Source: Allomuricauda sp. NBRC 101325
GTDB lineage: Bacteria; Bacteroidota; Bacteroidia; Flavobacteriales; Flavobacteriaceae
Assembly: GCF_030268205.1 (NCBI RefSeq)
Contig: NZ_BSQF01000001.1
Span: 850,649 to 914,648, forward strand
Direction: 5' to 3'
DNA: 64,000 nt
The translations under genes were made by a program, and so were the position numbers. Shown piece after piece: positions 25,972 to 33,879 of this stretch. Under the pieces are notes generated by a model. That model did not search any database, was not told where the DNA came from, and was given only the letters and a program-made list of their open reading frames with translations. How positions within the stretch are numbered: the stretch's first letter is position 1; each line of letters begins with the position of its first letter.

Positions 25972-26659
25972 CCACTTTGAACACTTGGAGCACATCTTCT
26001 AAAAGCAAATCAAAATCTTGATATTCCGGGGAGGAATTCAAATTATGACAGGTTATATTTTTCTTTTTCTTGTTATACCCTGTAAGGCACTTACAGACAA
26101 TTCGATTCGCAGTTACGATTACATAAGGCAAATTCCAAGACATTTCATTGCTTCGAACAAAACTTTCTTTTTTGATTTCCAATCCTAAAACAAAGGCTCC
26201 ATTCGGAATGGCTTCTGATGTGCCATCATTCATGGAATCCCCGGAAACTTCAAAAATCCGATGGGGATTGTCAGCCAAAAAATCAATCACAAATCCTGCT
26301 TGAAATGGATTGGAAACTTTTTCAGCCTTGACATTTTGGATATACTTTTCTTGGTGCTCCACCAAAACCAACGGTGCCATAACTAGGTGTTTTCCTTGAT
26401 CGAGCGGATAAAATACGCTGTTGTGTTTGGTAAACGGTTGTCGTTTGGTATAGGCTTCGCCCATATCGTTTACCTCACGCATGTAGAGTTCCGCTATGGT
26501 AAGTCCAAAAAACTCAGCGATCTTGGTGAGGTTCTTAATTGGAATGTTGGCGTCCTTTCTTTCGTAGAGCTGAATGGTCCTTAGACTTACACCGATTTGC
26601 TCGCCCAATTCAGTTTGACTGATATTTTTTTTACGCCTTAATTGCTTTATTGTATACAT
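25955..26659 (-). CDS. XRE-family repressor with S24 (LexA-like) domain
   Basis: A 234-residue regulator. Residues 1-60 form a Cro/C1-type helix-turn-helix (ISQTELGEQIGVSLRTIQLYERKD). The C-terminal half is an S24 serine peptidase-like domain with the nucleophile in FEVSGDSMNDG and the general-base Lys in VTANRIVCKC. Such proteins are phage-type or stress-type repressors that can cleave themselves on DNA damage. Two inverted repeats with the core GTAA-N5-TTAC lie just upstream and are probable operators. No prophage genes are around it; it may be a domesticated remnant. Confidence 0.85.
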   Translation of the reverse strand: MYTIKQLRRKKNISQTELGEQIGVSLRTIQLYERKDANIPIKNLTKIAEFFGLTIAELYMREVNDMGEAYTKRQPFTKHNSVFYPLDQGKHLVMAPLVLVEHQEKYIQNVKAEKVSNPFQAGFVIDFLADNPHRIFEVSGDSMNDGTSEAIPNGAFVLGLEIKKESFVRSNEMSWNLPYVIVTANRIVCKCLTGYNKKKKNITCHNLNSSPEYQDFDLLLEDVLQVFKVVRKQI

Positions 26660-26669
26660 TAATTATTAT

Positions 26670-26692
26670 ATTGTGTAATATTGTTACGCAAT
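26670..26692. promoter_or_regulatory. Candidate operator 1 (GTAA-N5-TTAC)
   Basis: ATTGTGTAA and TTACGCAAT form a 9-bp inverted repeat with one mismatch, separated by the five bases TATTG. It begins 10 bp before the repressor start. It shares its core with operator 2. Confidence 0.6.
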
Positions 26693-26724
26693 ACACGCTT
26701 TCCGCAGCAATTTCCTTAGTTTTC

Positions 26725-26739
26725 TGTAATTGGGTTACA
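26725..26739. promoter_or_regulatory. Candidate operator 2 (GTAA-N5-TTAC)
   Basis: TGTAA and TTACA form an exact inverted repeat around the five bases TTGGG. Its centre is 51 bp from operator 1, about five helical turns, so two repressor dimers could contact the same face of the DNA. Confidence 0.6.
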
Positions 26740-26800
26740 AGCCAAATATAGAAAATAGGATCTGACCCCAACATATAAATCTTTAAATACCAATTATTTT

Positions 26801-27130
26801 ATGGGATCGATCAAAGGAATGCCCCCCGAAATTAACGTTGCACTTATTTTTTCCGAAGAGGATTATGGCTGTCCAATCAGTGAACGACTTTCTGAAGTGC
26901 TACGAAGAAACTTAACCAAAAACGACTTTGCCAATGTAGCCATTCGCAGTGGAATTAGTTTTTCCACCATTCGCGACGTAGTTTACCGCACCAACAGTTT
27001 AACAAAATCCAATGCCGCAGCCATTTCGCTACTGATGCATGCAGCGTTTGAGAACTCGATAGCCTATAAGTTTCGTGCGGAGGCCGATCTATTGTTCTTG
27101 GGGAAAACGCTCGAGCCTTATTCGGAGTAA
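26801..27130 (+). CDS. Unknown protein divergent from the S24 repressor
   Basis: A 109-residue soluble protein of unknown family. The middle (LTKNDFANVAIRSGISFSTI, residues about 38-57) has the spacing of a helix-turn-helix, so it may be a small DNA-binding protein. It begins 141 bp from the repressor start, with both candidate operators between, and is probably regulated by it. Its last 42 bp overlap the GNAT gene tail to tail. The pairing recalls a phage cI/cro-like switch, which is inference. Confidence 0.5.
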   Translation: MGSIKGMPPEINVALIFSEEDYGCPISERLSEVLRRNLTKNDFANVAIRSGISFSTIRDVVYRTNSLTKSNAAAISLLMHAAFENSIAYKFRAEADLLFLGKTLEPYSE

Positions 27131-27622
27131 CCAATCCGTTTGTTTGTCATTTCCGATATAATAAGGGTGCTCATCAAACTTTTGAAATCCATGTCGCTGG
27201 TAAAAACGGATGGCATTGGGATTGTGTTCCCATACCCCCAACCAAATGAATGTTTTTTCCATTTTATGGGCAAGGGATATGATTTCTTGCAACATCCAGG
27301 CTCCTATTTTCTTGCCTTGATGCTCCTTTAACACATAAATGCGTTCAATTTCCAATGCAGAGGAATCATGAACGTCTGTTTGGGCTGTTTCTGTATTCAA
27401 CTTAAAATAACCAACCAAAGAATTATCATCATGAACAAAATAAAAATGACTGTGTGGATTATCAAGTTCTGAAGCTATTCTATGCAAAGCAAACGCTTGT
27501 TGAAGGTAATTCTGAAAATCTACAGGGTCATTATCCTTTTCAAAGGCATCGATAAATGTTTCTTTGGAGATAAGCACCAAAGCTTCCAAATCTGATATGG
27601 TACATTTCCTTAAGGAAAGCAT
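27089..27622 (-). CDS. GNAT family N-acetyltransferase
   Basis: A 177-residue GNAT. The acetyl-CoA site is IYVLKEHQGKKIGAWMLQE (residues about 95-113, Q/R-x-x-G-x-A type). The beta bulge WLGVWEHNPNAIRFYQRHGF is a family hallmark near the C terminus. The acceptor substrate cannot be told. It begins just after the terminator of the small transcription unit at 27.7 kb. Confidence 0.85.
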   Translation of the reverse strand: MLSLRKCTISDLEALVLISKETFIDAFEKDNDPVDFQNYLQQAFALHRIASELDNPHSHFYFVHDDNSLVGYFKLNTETAQTDVHDSSALEIERIYVLKEHQGKKIGAWMLQEIISLAHKMEKTFIWLGVWEHNPNAIRFYQRHGFQKFDEHPYYIGNDKQTDWLLRIRLERFPQEQ

Positions 27623-27647
27623 TTGAAGTTTTTCTTAAATCTAGGTC

Positions 27648-27677
27648 AAAAAAAAGAGCCTCACAATGTGTTGGCTC
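27648..27677 (-). terminator. Terminator of the small 27.7-kb transcription unit
   Basis: On the minus strand GAGCC ... GGCTC with an inner CAC/GTG pair forms a hairpin (27656-27677), followed by eight T. It ends a transcript started at about 27.85 kb, upstream of the GNAT gene. Confidence 0.75.
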
Positions 27678-27705
27678 CAATTTTTTAAGGGGGATTTAAT
27701 TTGGT

Positions 27706-27810
27706 CTAAAGCATGAAAAGCTTTTTGATCAATAGCATAAATCCTGTGAAAAAGTCGTTTCTGTAAACTTGAACAGATTCGTCCATAGTTGTATTAGATT
27801 TAAGTGCCAT
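27706..27810 (-). CDS. Candidate 34-aa peptide with its own promoter and terminator
   Basis: A short frame from ATG 27810 to TAG 27706. A second ATG would give 26 residues. The sequence opens MALKSNTTMDESVQVY and ends in a hydrophobic, basic helix (GFMLLIKKLFML), suggesting membrane association. A TATATTTG box at 27858-27865 lies 48 bp upstream, and a terminator follows 28 bp downstream. No family was recognised. It could be a peptide or an sRNA with a chance frame. Confidence 0.45.
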   Translation of the reverse strand: MALKSNTTMDESVQVYRNDFFTGFMLLIKKLFML

Positions 27811-27857
27811 GGGATTTGTATTTAAATGGTTAATTTGGGTAAAAAATTCGTTATAAC

Positions 27858-27865
27858 CAAATATA
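27858..27865 (-). promoter_or_regulatory. Candidate -7 box of the small transcription unit
   Basis: On the minus strand this reads TATATTTG, an exact match to TAnnTTTG. A TTTG lies upstream, but only 14 bases away, which is shorter than usual. Confidence 0.45.
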
Positions 27866-27940
27866 AATCCGATGAATCGCAAATAAAAAATAATGTTGTA
27901 AAACGATTTTATTTTGTTGTGTAAAAACGTCCAAGAATTA

Positions 27941-28594
27941 TTAAATCATCATTTCGGGTACATCACTATCCACCAACAGTTTACCTTCAGTAGCTTTTAC
28001 AATTTCATCTACGGATACCCCTGGTGCCCTTTCCAATAATTTAAAACCATCTGTGGTTACCTCCAAGACTGCCAAATTCGTCACAATCTTTTTTACACAA
28101 CCGACCCCGGTCAATGGTAAAGTACATCGCTTTAGTAATTTGGATTCTCCTTCCCTATTGGTATGCATCATGGCAACGATAATATTTTCAGCAGAGGCAA
28201 CCAAGTCCATTGCACCACCCATCCCTTTTACCATTTTACCTGGAATCTTCCAATTGGCGATATCACCATTTTCAGCGACTTCCATTGCCCCTAAAATGGT
28301 AAGATCCACATGTTTGCCCCTGATCATTCCAAAACTTGTGGCTGAATCAAAAAAAGAGGCGCCTGGAAGCGTTGTGATGGTTTGTTTGCCTGCATTGATC
28401 ACATCGGCATCCTCTTCTCCTTCAAAAGGGAAAGGACCCATCCCTAAAACGCCATTTTCACTTTGAAATTCGACACTAATATCGTCACGTACAAAATTGG
28501 CCACCAATGTGGGGATTCCTATTCCGAGGTTAACGTAATAACCGTCTTTTACTTCTTTTGCAATGCGTTTTGCTATTCCGTTTTTATCTAACAT
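27941..28594 (-). CDS. scoB: 3-oxoacid CoA-transferase subunit B
   Basis: A 217-residue family I CoA-transferase beta subunit. The catalytic glutamate lies in [13 protein letters not shown], and [12 protein letters not shown] and [15 protein letters not shown] are family marks. With subunit A it moves CoA between succinyl-CoA and acetoacetate, in ketone-body or leucine breakdown. It is downstream of subunit A but separated from it by a four-helix-bundle gene. Confidence 0.93.
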   Translation of the reverse strand: MLDKNGIAKRIAKEVKDGYYVNLGIGIPTLVANFVRDDISVEFQSENGVLGMGPFPFEGEEDADVINAGKQTITTLPGASFFDSATSFGMIRGKHVDLTILGAMEVAENGDIANWKIPGKMVKGMGGAMDLVASAENIIVAMMHTNREGESKLLKRCTLPLTGVGCVKKIVTNLAVLEVTTDGFKLLERAPGVSVDEIVKATEGKLLVDSDVPEMMI

Positions 28595-28630
28595 AAAATA
28601 ATTTACTAATGTGTTTAATACAGCAATGAC

Positions 28631-28987
28631 TCAATTTTTTAGATTCCTTTTGCTTGTACTTACAATCTTATACATGATTAGCCCTAATTCATTAATACTA
28701 TCCCTTAAACTGACTTCAAATGGGTAACTTTTTGCTTTTTCACAAAGGGTCAACCAATATTTTGCTTCTTCAAGTTCTTTTAGCGCAATTTTTACTTTAT
28801 GAATAAAATCCGCTCTGCTTTCTGCATTTTGTGCTTCATGTATATTAGCTCCAATACTAGTTCCTGACTTAAGTAGCTGATTGGCGACCACAAATTTGCG
28901 TTCCTTCTCTAGCGTTTCACAAAAATCAATTATCATTAAGGCAAAATCAACGGATTTGGTAACGATTACATTTTCCCTTTTTATCAT
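28631..28987 (-). CDS. Four-helix-bundle protein (23S rRNA intervening-sequence type)
   Basis: A 118-residue member of the four-helix-bundle family once called S23 or IVP. Marks are the opening VTKSVDFALMIIDF, the loop VVANQLLKSGTSIGANIHEA with the family's S-I-G-A-N motif, and KVKIALKELEEAKYWLTL. In other genomes it often sits within 23S rRNA intervening sequences or as a lone gene. Here it lies between scoA (10 bp) and scoB (36 bp) and must be cotranscribed. Its role is unknown. Confidence 0.85.
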   Translation of the reverse strand: MIKRENVIVTKSVDFALMIIDFCETLEKERKFVVANQLLKSGTSIGANIHEAQNAESRADFIHKVKIALKELEEAKYWLTLCEKAKSYPFEVSLRDSINELGLIMYKIVSTSKRNLKN

Positions 28988-28997
28988 TTATTAATTT

Positions 28998-29705
28998 TTA
29001 CATTGATTCCAATTTCCGAACAGTTCTTTGTTCAATACGTTTCTCATATTTTTCTCCTTGGAAGATTCGGTTCACAAATATTCCCGGAATATGAATTTCG
29101 TTTGGATCCAAACTTCCAGCTGGAAGCAACTCCTCTACCTCAGCCACTGTAATGGTGGCTGCACCGCACATACATGGATTAAAATTGCGCGCTGTGCCCT
29201 TAAAAATTAAATTGCCTGCCTCGTCTCCTTTCCAAGCCTTTACGAAAGCGAAATCGGCCTTAAAAGCGGGTTCCAACACATACATCTTACCATCGAACTC
29301 TCTAGTTTCCTTTCCTTCTGCCACCTCGGTACCATAACCTGCGGGAGTATAAAAAGCAGGGAAACCAGCTTGGGCAGCTCTACATTTTTCGGCCAACGTT
29401 CCTTGAGGGGTCAATTCCACCTCCAGTTCACCACTCAACATTTGCCGTTCAAACTCTTCGTTTTCCCCGACATAGGAGGATATCATTTTTTTGATTTGAC
29501 GCTTTTGAAGCAACAATCCCAGTCCAAAATCATCTACCCCAGCATTATTGGAAATACAGGTAATATCTTTTATGCCCAACCGTACCAATTCGGTAATGGC
29601 ATTTTCAGGGATTCCGCAAAGACCAAATCCGCCCAACATAAAAGTCATGCCATCCTTTACACCATCCACAGCTTCCTGAACATTGGCAACCGTTTTTCTT
29701 ATCAT
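28998..29705 (-). CDS. scoA: 3-oxoacid CoA-transferase subunit A
   Basis: A 235-residue family I CoA-transferase alpha subunit. It has the loop [15 protein letters not shown] (residues 22-36), and [17 protein letters not shown] and [16 protein letters not shown] as family marks. It is the first gene of the scoA-IVP-scoB unit. It forms the enzyme with ScoB; the physiological acyl acceptor is inferred from the family. Confidence 0.93.
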   Translation of the reverse strand: MIRKTVANVQEAVDGVKDGMTFMLGGFGLCGIPENAITELVRLGIKDITCISNNAGVDDFGLGLLLQKRQIKKMISSYVGENEEFERQMLSGELEVELTPQGTLAEKCRAAQAGFPAFYTPAGYGTEVAEGKETREFDGKMYVLEPAFKADFAFVKAWKGDEAGNLIFKGTARNFNPCMCGAATITVAEVEELLPAGSLDPNEIHIPGIFVNRIFQGEKYEKRIEQRTVRKLESM

Positions 29706-29747
29706 TATTTCTAATTTATCATTGCCTGAAATTACGATATTAATAAA

Positions 29748-29783
29748 AAAGCCCCAAGCAAATTAAATTATGCTTGGGGCTTT
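29748..29783 (-). terminator. Terminator of the pbp1A operon
   Basis: AAAGCCCCAAGCA (29748-29760) pairs exactly with TGCTTGGGGCTTT (29771-29783). On the minus strand a T-run follows. It lies 20 bp past the pbp1A stop and insulates scoA. Confidence 0.9.
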
Positions 29784-29803
29784 ATTTATATTATTTGTTT
29801 GGA

Positions 29804-32131
29804 CTAGAAATCCAAATCGTCCAAATCGTCTTCCGTTTCAATTTTTTCCTCTTCAGCCTGTTGGGTACAATCTAAGTTTATAGACATGTCTTCCGGCACT
29901 TCAAATGCATCTTTAGAAACTCCAATTTCTTCATTTGCATAGTTTTTCTTCATGTACAATCCCCATATTGGCAATGCCATGGCAGCTCCTTGGCCTTCTG
30001 TTATACTACGAAAGTGAATGGAACGGTCCTCTCCACCGACCCATACACCGGTAACCAAGTTAGGCACCATTCCCATAAACCAACCATCACTTTGGTTTTG
30101 CGTGGTTCCAGTTTTCCCCGCAATTGGGTTGGTAAAGTTGTAAGGATAACCCGTTATTACTCTTTTATAAAAAGCATTGTTCTTGTTATAATCATTTCTT
30201 AATCGGACACCCGAACCCGATAGCGTTACCCCCTCCAAAAGATTCACCATTGCGTAGGCCACCTCTTTACTTAACACATCCTTGGTTTCTGGTGTGTATT
30301 CGTATAAAACACTTCCGTTTTTGTCCTCAATACGAGTTACCATCACGGGTTTCACATACACTCCTTGATTGGCATAAGTGCCAAAAGCCCCAACCATATC
30401 GTATACGCTTACATCTGCCACACCCAATGCAATAGACGGAACAGCAGGAATCTCCTTGTTGATCCCCATATTTTTGGCCAAAGAAACCACCGCTCCAGGC
30501 CCAACTCTATCAATAAGTTGTGCGGTTATGGTGTTTACCGAATTGGCCAATGCCTTTTTCAAGGTCATATTTTCACCAGAATATTCCCCAACCGAATTCT
30601 TAGGGGTCCACGCCTCTATGTTTCCATGTTTGCCAGGCTCAATACTATACATGTTATCTGGTAATGTAAAACACGGGGAATATCGCAATTGATCAATAGC
30701 GGCAGCATAAACAAACGGCTTGAACAAGGAACCTGCTTGACGCGCTCCCTGAATTACATTATCGTATTGAAAATGCTTGTAGTCGATTCCTCCTACCCAG
30801 GCTTTCACATGCCCGGTTTGTGGTTCCATGGACATCATGGAAGTTCTAAGAAAGGTTTTGTAGTAACGGATGGAGTCCATCGGCGTCATTATGGTGTCCT
30901 TTTCATAGGAATCGCTGTTCCAATCGAAAATGGTCATTTCCGTTTTTTTATGAAAAGTAGCCTCAATCTCTTTTTCTGATAATCCTTCACGTTTTAATAC
31001 GCGCCATCTTGGTGAAGCTTTCATCGCACGCTCCATTATGGTATCGATGGCACCCCTGGAAATATCCAAAAAGGGAGCTGTAGCATTTTGCTTGGGCGTA
31101 TTTTGTTTGAAAAACTCTGCTTGCAGGTTCTTCATATGCTCCTGAACAGCTTCTTCTGCATTTTTCTGCATTCTAGAATCAACCGTAGTGTACACTTTTA
31201 ACCCATCCAAGTAAATGTTATAGTTTTCACCATCTGGTTTCGGGTTTTCTTTCACCCAATTGTTCAACCAGCGCTGCATGTACATTCTAAAATAGGTGGC
31301 CAACCCTTCCCTGTGCGATTCTGGATTAAAATTGATTTTCATCTCCAAAGCCTGCAAAGAATCCTTTTCCCGCTCGGTAATGTAATCGTACTTGGCCATT
31401 TGCCCAAGAACCGTGTTTCTACGATTGAGTACTAACTCTTCCCTGCGCATTGGGTTGTAGTAGGAAGAATTCTTCAACATCCCCACCAAAACTGCAGATT
31501 CTTCCGTACGCAGTTCATGAGGTTCTTTACCAAAATAAATTCTTGCTGCAGATCTGATACCATCGGCATTGTAATTGAAATCGTAAATGTTCAAATACAT
31601 GGAAATGATTTCCTCCTTGGTATAATTGCGTTCCAAACGCGTAGCAATTACCCATTCCTGTACCTTTTGAATAATTGCATTTGTGGTACTCTCCTTATCC
31701 CTTACTCCAATAAACAATTGTCTGGCCAACTGCTGTGAAATAGTACTGGCACCCCCTTTTTTACCTAAATAAGCTAAAGCCCTTAAAAATCCTATTGCAT
31801 CAATACCGGAATGACTATAATATCTGGCATCTTCAGTGGCAACCAATGCGTCTACCAGATTTTGAGGGAGCTCATCATAAGAAACGGGCGTACGGTTGTC
31901 ATCCAGATATAATTTCCCCAAGGTTTCCCCATCAGAAGAGATAAACTCAGTGGCCAAATTGGTTTCTGGGTTTTCCAATCGCTCAAAAGTCGGCATTTCG
32001 CCAAACACGCCCCAAGAGGCCAATAAAAAAACAAGTATTGCACCCAATACTCCTGTTCCGAATAAAATCCAGAACCATTTAATAAAAGGGGTAAAATTTT
32101 GCTGCTGTTTTTTCTGAACTTTTTTTGCCAT
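29804..32131 (-). CDS. mrcA: Penicillin-binding protein 1A
   Basis: A 775-residue bifunctional cell-wall synthase. A membrane anchor lies at about 17-40 (WFWILFGTGVLGAILVFLL). The GT51 glycosyltransferase domain has EDARYYSHSGID and GGASTISQQLARQLF. The transpeptidase has the SxxK serine in GSLFKPFVYAAA, the SxN motif in ANSVNTIT, and KTGTTQ. An acidic tail ends it. It polymerises and cross-links peptidoglycan. gldH lies 2 bp upstream on the same strand. Confidence 0.95.
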   Translation of the reverse strand: MAKKVQKKQQQNFTPFIKWFWILFGTGVLGAILVFLLASWGVFGEMPTFERLENPETNLATEFISSDGETLGKLYLDDNRTPVSYDELPQNLVDALVATEDARYYSHSGIDAIGFLRALAYLGKKGGASTISQQLARQLFIGVRDKESTTNAIIQKVQEWVIATRLERNYTKEEIISMYLNIYDFNYNADGIRSAARIYFGKEPHELRTEESAVLVGMLKNSSYYNPMRREELVLNRRNTVLGQMAKYDYITEREKDSLQALEMKINFNPESHREGLATYFRMYMQRWLNNWVKENPKPDGENYNIYLDGLKVYTTVDSRMQKNAEEAVQEHMKNLQAEFFKQNTPKQNATAPFLDISRGAIDTIMERAMKASPRWRVLKREGLSEKEIEATFHKKTEMTIFDWNSDSYEKDTIMTPMDSIRYYKTFLRTSMMSMEPQTGHVKAWVGGIDYKHFQYDNVIQGARQAGSLFKPFVYAAAIDQLRYSPCFTLPDNMYSIEPGKHGNIEAWTPKNSVGEYSGENMTLKKALANSVNTITAQLIDRVGPGAVVSLAKNMGINKEIPAVPSIALGVADVSVYDMVGAFGTYANQGVYVKPVMVTRIEDKNGSVLYEYTPETKDVLSKEVAYAMVNLLEGVTLSGSGVRLRNDYNKNNAFYKRVITGYPYNFTNPIAGKTGTTQNQSDGWFMGMVPNLVTGVWVGGEDRSIHFRSITEGQGAAMALPIWGLYMKKNYANEEIGVSKDAFEVPEDMSINLDCTQQAEEEKIETEDDLDDLDF

Positions 32132-32133
32132 TA

Positions 32134-32622
32134 TTAATTGGGGACTTTTTCAATTTCCAAACCAACATCAGTTATTCCTTCCAACATGTGAAGGCCTTCC
32201 ACTTCGCCATTTTTACGCATGGCATGGGAAATATTTACCTTATATACGCCTGAATCCTTAAAATCGATGTTTTCCTTGAACCACAATTTATTTTCCTTTA
32301 CTCCACCCATGCCTTTTCCAAGCCATTCGCCAGTAGGTTCCGCCATCTTGTACTCCAGAGTGTCCTTTACGGTATTTCCTTCAGGATATTCTAACTCTGT
32401 AATCAAAAATAAATTGCTGAACTGGAAAGAATCATCGTTGCGAACATTGATGAACATGTTGTATGAAGCAGTAGAATCCAATTCGTAAAATTCGAAATGA
32501 ACAGTTTTATCACTGCCCCAATTACCATCTTTAATGGGTTCGTATTCGGAATAGACCAACAAATCGTTACAGGATGCCAACGTAAAAATGGCCAATAGTA
32601 GGATTAAAAAACTATTTCGCAT
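32134..32622 (-). CDS. gldH: Gliding motility lipoprotein GldH
   Basis: A 162-residue lipoprotein. The start is taken at ATG 32622 because it gives a proper signal and lipobox (LLLAIFTLASCNDLLVYSEY); a longer frame upstream reads into the ricT gene. The body matches GldH: NWGSDKTVHFEFYELDST, YPEGNTVKDTLEY and GEWLGKGMGGVKE. GldH is needed for gliding in Flavobacterium, and its place between ricT and pbp1A is one I recall as common in the family. Confidence 0.87.
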   Translation of the reverse strand: MRNSFLILLLAIFTLASCNDLLVYSEYEPIKDGNWGSDKTVHFEFYELDSTASYNMFINVRNDDSFQFSNLFLITELEYPEGNTVKDTLEYKMAEPTGEWLGKGMGGVKENKLWFKENIDFKDSGVYKVNISHAMRKNGEVEGLHMLEGITDVGLEIEKVPN

Positions 32623-33778
32623 TGGAAGATGCTTTTGGATTCGGCTTTCTACGTTTTTTGTTCCTTCTCTTTTTCTTTTTGGGACGATCGAAACGGGTAA
32701 GGCTGTCTTGACCCACCACATTTTCAAAAGTCATTTTTTCCTCATCCACATCAACATTGTCGGAGGCGTACTCTTCCAAGCTCTCGATTTTTTCGTTTTT
32801 CTTGTTCAACTCCAAAATTTCAAGTACTTGGTCCTTGGTAAGGGCATGCCAGTTTGCCGGCTCGTCTTTGTATGAAAACCAAAGGGTTTCTTTAAAAATA
32901 TCTGCCTTTTGACAAAAAGCGATGCCTTTTTTGGTTTTGAGTTTACTGTCTGGTGGAGGAAAATCCTTTAAGGCCTCCATGTACATATCGAGCTCGTAAT
33001 TGAGACAACACTTCAGCTTTCCACATTGCCCTGCCAATTTTTGAGGATTCAAGGCCAATTGTTGGTAACGGGCCGATGCGGTGCTTACCGATCTAAAATC
33101 GGTTAACCAGGTAGAGCAACACAATTCACGTCCGCAAGAACCAATCCCACCCAAACGCTGGGCCTCTTGACGATATCCAATCTGGCGCATTTCAATCCGG
33201 ATACCGAAGGCCTTGGCCATATCCTTGATCAATTGCCTAAAATCCACCCGATCTTCGGCAGTATAATAAAAGGTCGCTTTTGAACCATCACCTTGGAACT
33301 CGACATCGCTCAACTTCATTTCAAGTTTTAGGGCGATGGCAATTTCTCGGGAACGTTTTTTGATCTCTTCCTCCCTATCGCGACATTTTTGCCATATGTC
33401 GATATCGCGCTGGGCTGCCTTTCTGTAAATCTTGGGGAGTTCCTTATCATCGGGGGAAACCTTTTTTCGCTTCATTTGAATTCGAACCAATTCCCCTGTG
33501 AGCGTTACCATGCCCACATCGTGACCAGATTTGGCCTGAACGGCCACCACATCGCCTATGGACAAAGGCAATGCCTCTGCATTCCTATAGTATTCCTTTC
33601 TGCTATTTTTAAAACGTACCTCAACACAATCAAATGTTTTTTGACCGTTGGGCAACGACATATTGGAAAGCCAGTCAAAGACTGTCAGCTTGTTACAACC
33701 ATCAGTGCCGCAAGTACCATTGTTCTTGCAACCACGCGGTTGTCCATCCTTGCCGGTTGAACAACTGCTACACGCCAT
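32612..33778 (-). CDS. ricT: PSP1 domain protein RicT (YaaT-like)
   Basis: A 388-residue PSP1-domain protein. In Bacillus, RicT belongs to a complex with iron-sulfur clusters that steers RNase Y and mRNA processing. Conserved cysteines are visible in MACSSCSTGKDGQPRGC, GSCGRELCCSTWL and GKLKCCLNYE. The C-terminal tail is very basic (KKKKRRNKKRRKPNPK) and probably binds RNA. Its end overlaps the gldH start by 11 bp. Role in Flavobacteria is inferred from the family. Confidence 0.85.
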   Translation of the reverse strand: MACSSCSTGKDGQPRGCKNNGTCGTDGCNKLTVFDWLSNMSLPNGQKTFDCVEVRFKNSRKEYYRNAEALPLSIGDVVAVQAKSGHDVGMVTLTGELVRIQMKRKKVSPDDKELPKIYRKAAQRDIDIWQKCRDREEEIKKRSREIAIALKLEMKLSDVEFQGDGSKATFYYTAEDRVDFRQLIKDMAKAFGIRIEMRQIGYRQEAQRLGGIGSCGRELCCSTWLTDFRSVSTASARYQQLALNPQKLAGQCGKLKCCLNYELDMYMEALKDFPPPDSKLKTKKGIAFCQKADIFKETLWFSYKDEPANWHALTKDQVLEILELNKKNEKIESLEEYASDNVDVDEEKMTFENVVGQDSLTRFDRPKKKKRRNKKRRKPNPKASSNAK

Positions 33779-33879
33779 ATTTCGTATCTTGATTTAAGAA
33801 GCTGTAAAATAGCCTCTTAAAAAGGGTTCATAAATAATTCTTAGGTAAATATAGTACAATTTAAAGCAGCATTGAAATG

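Noticed and set aside
25492-27130. Intact prophage around the S24 repressor
   Set aside because: No integrase, structural, lysis or packaging genes in the neighbourhood; only repressor-like regulation is visible.
32623-32727. Longer N terminus for GldH
   Set aside because: It would place a lipoprotein signal 35 residues inside the protein and lies within the ricT coding region; ATG 32622 gives a proper signal peptide.
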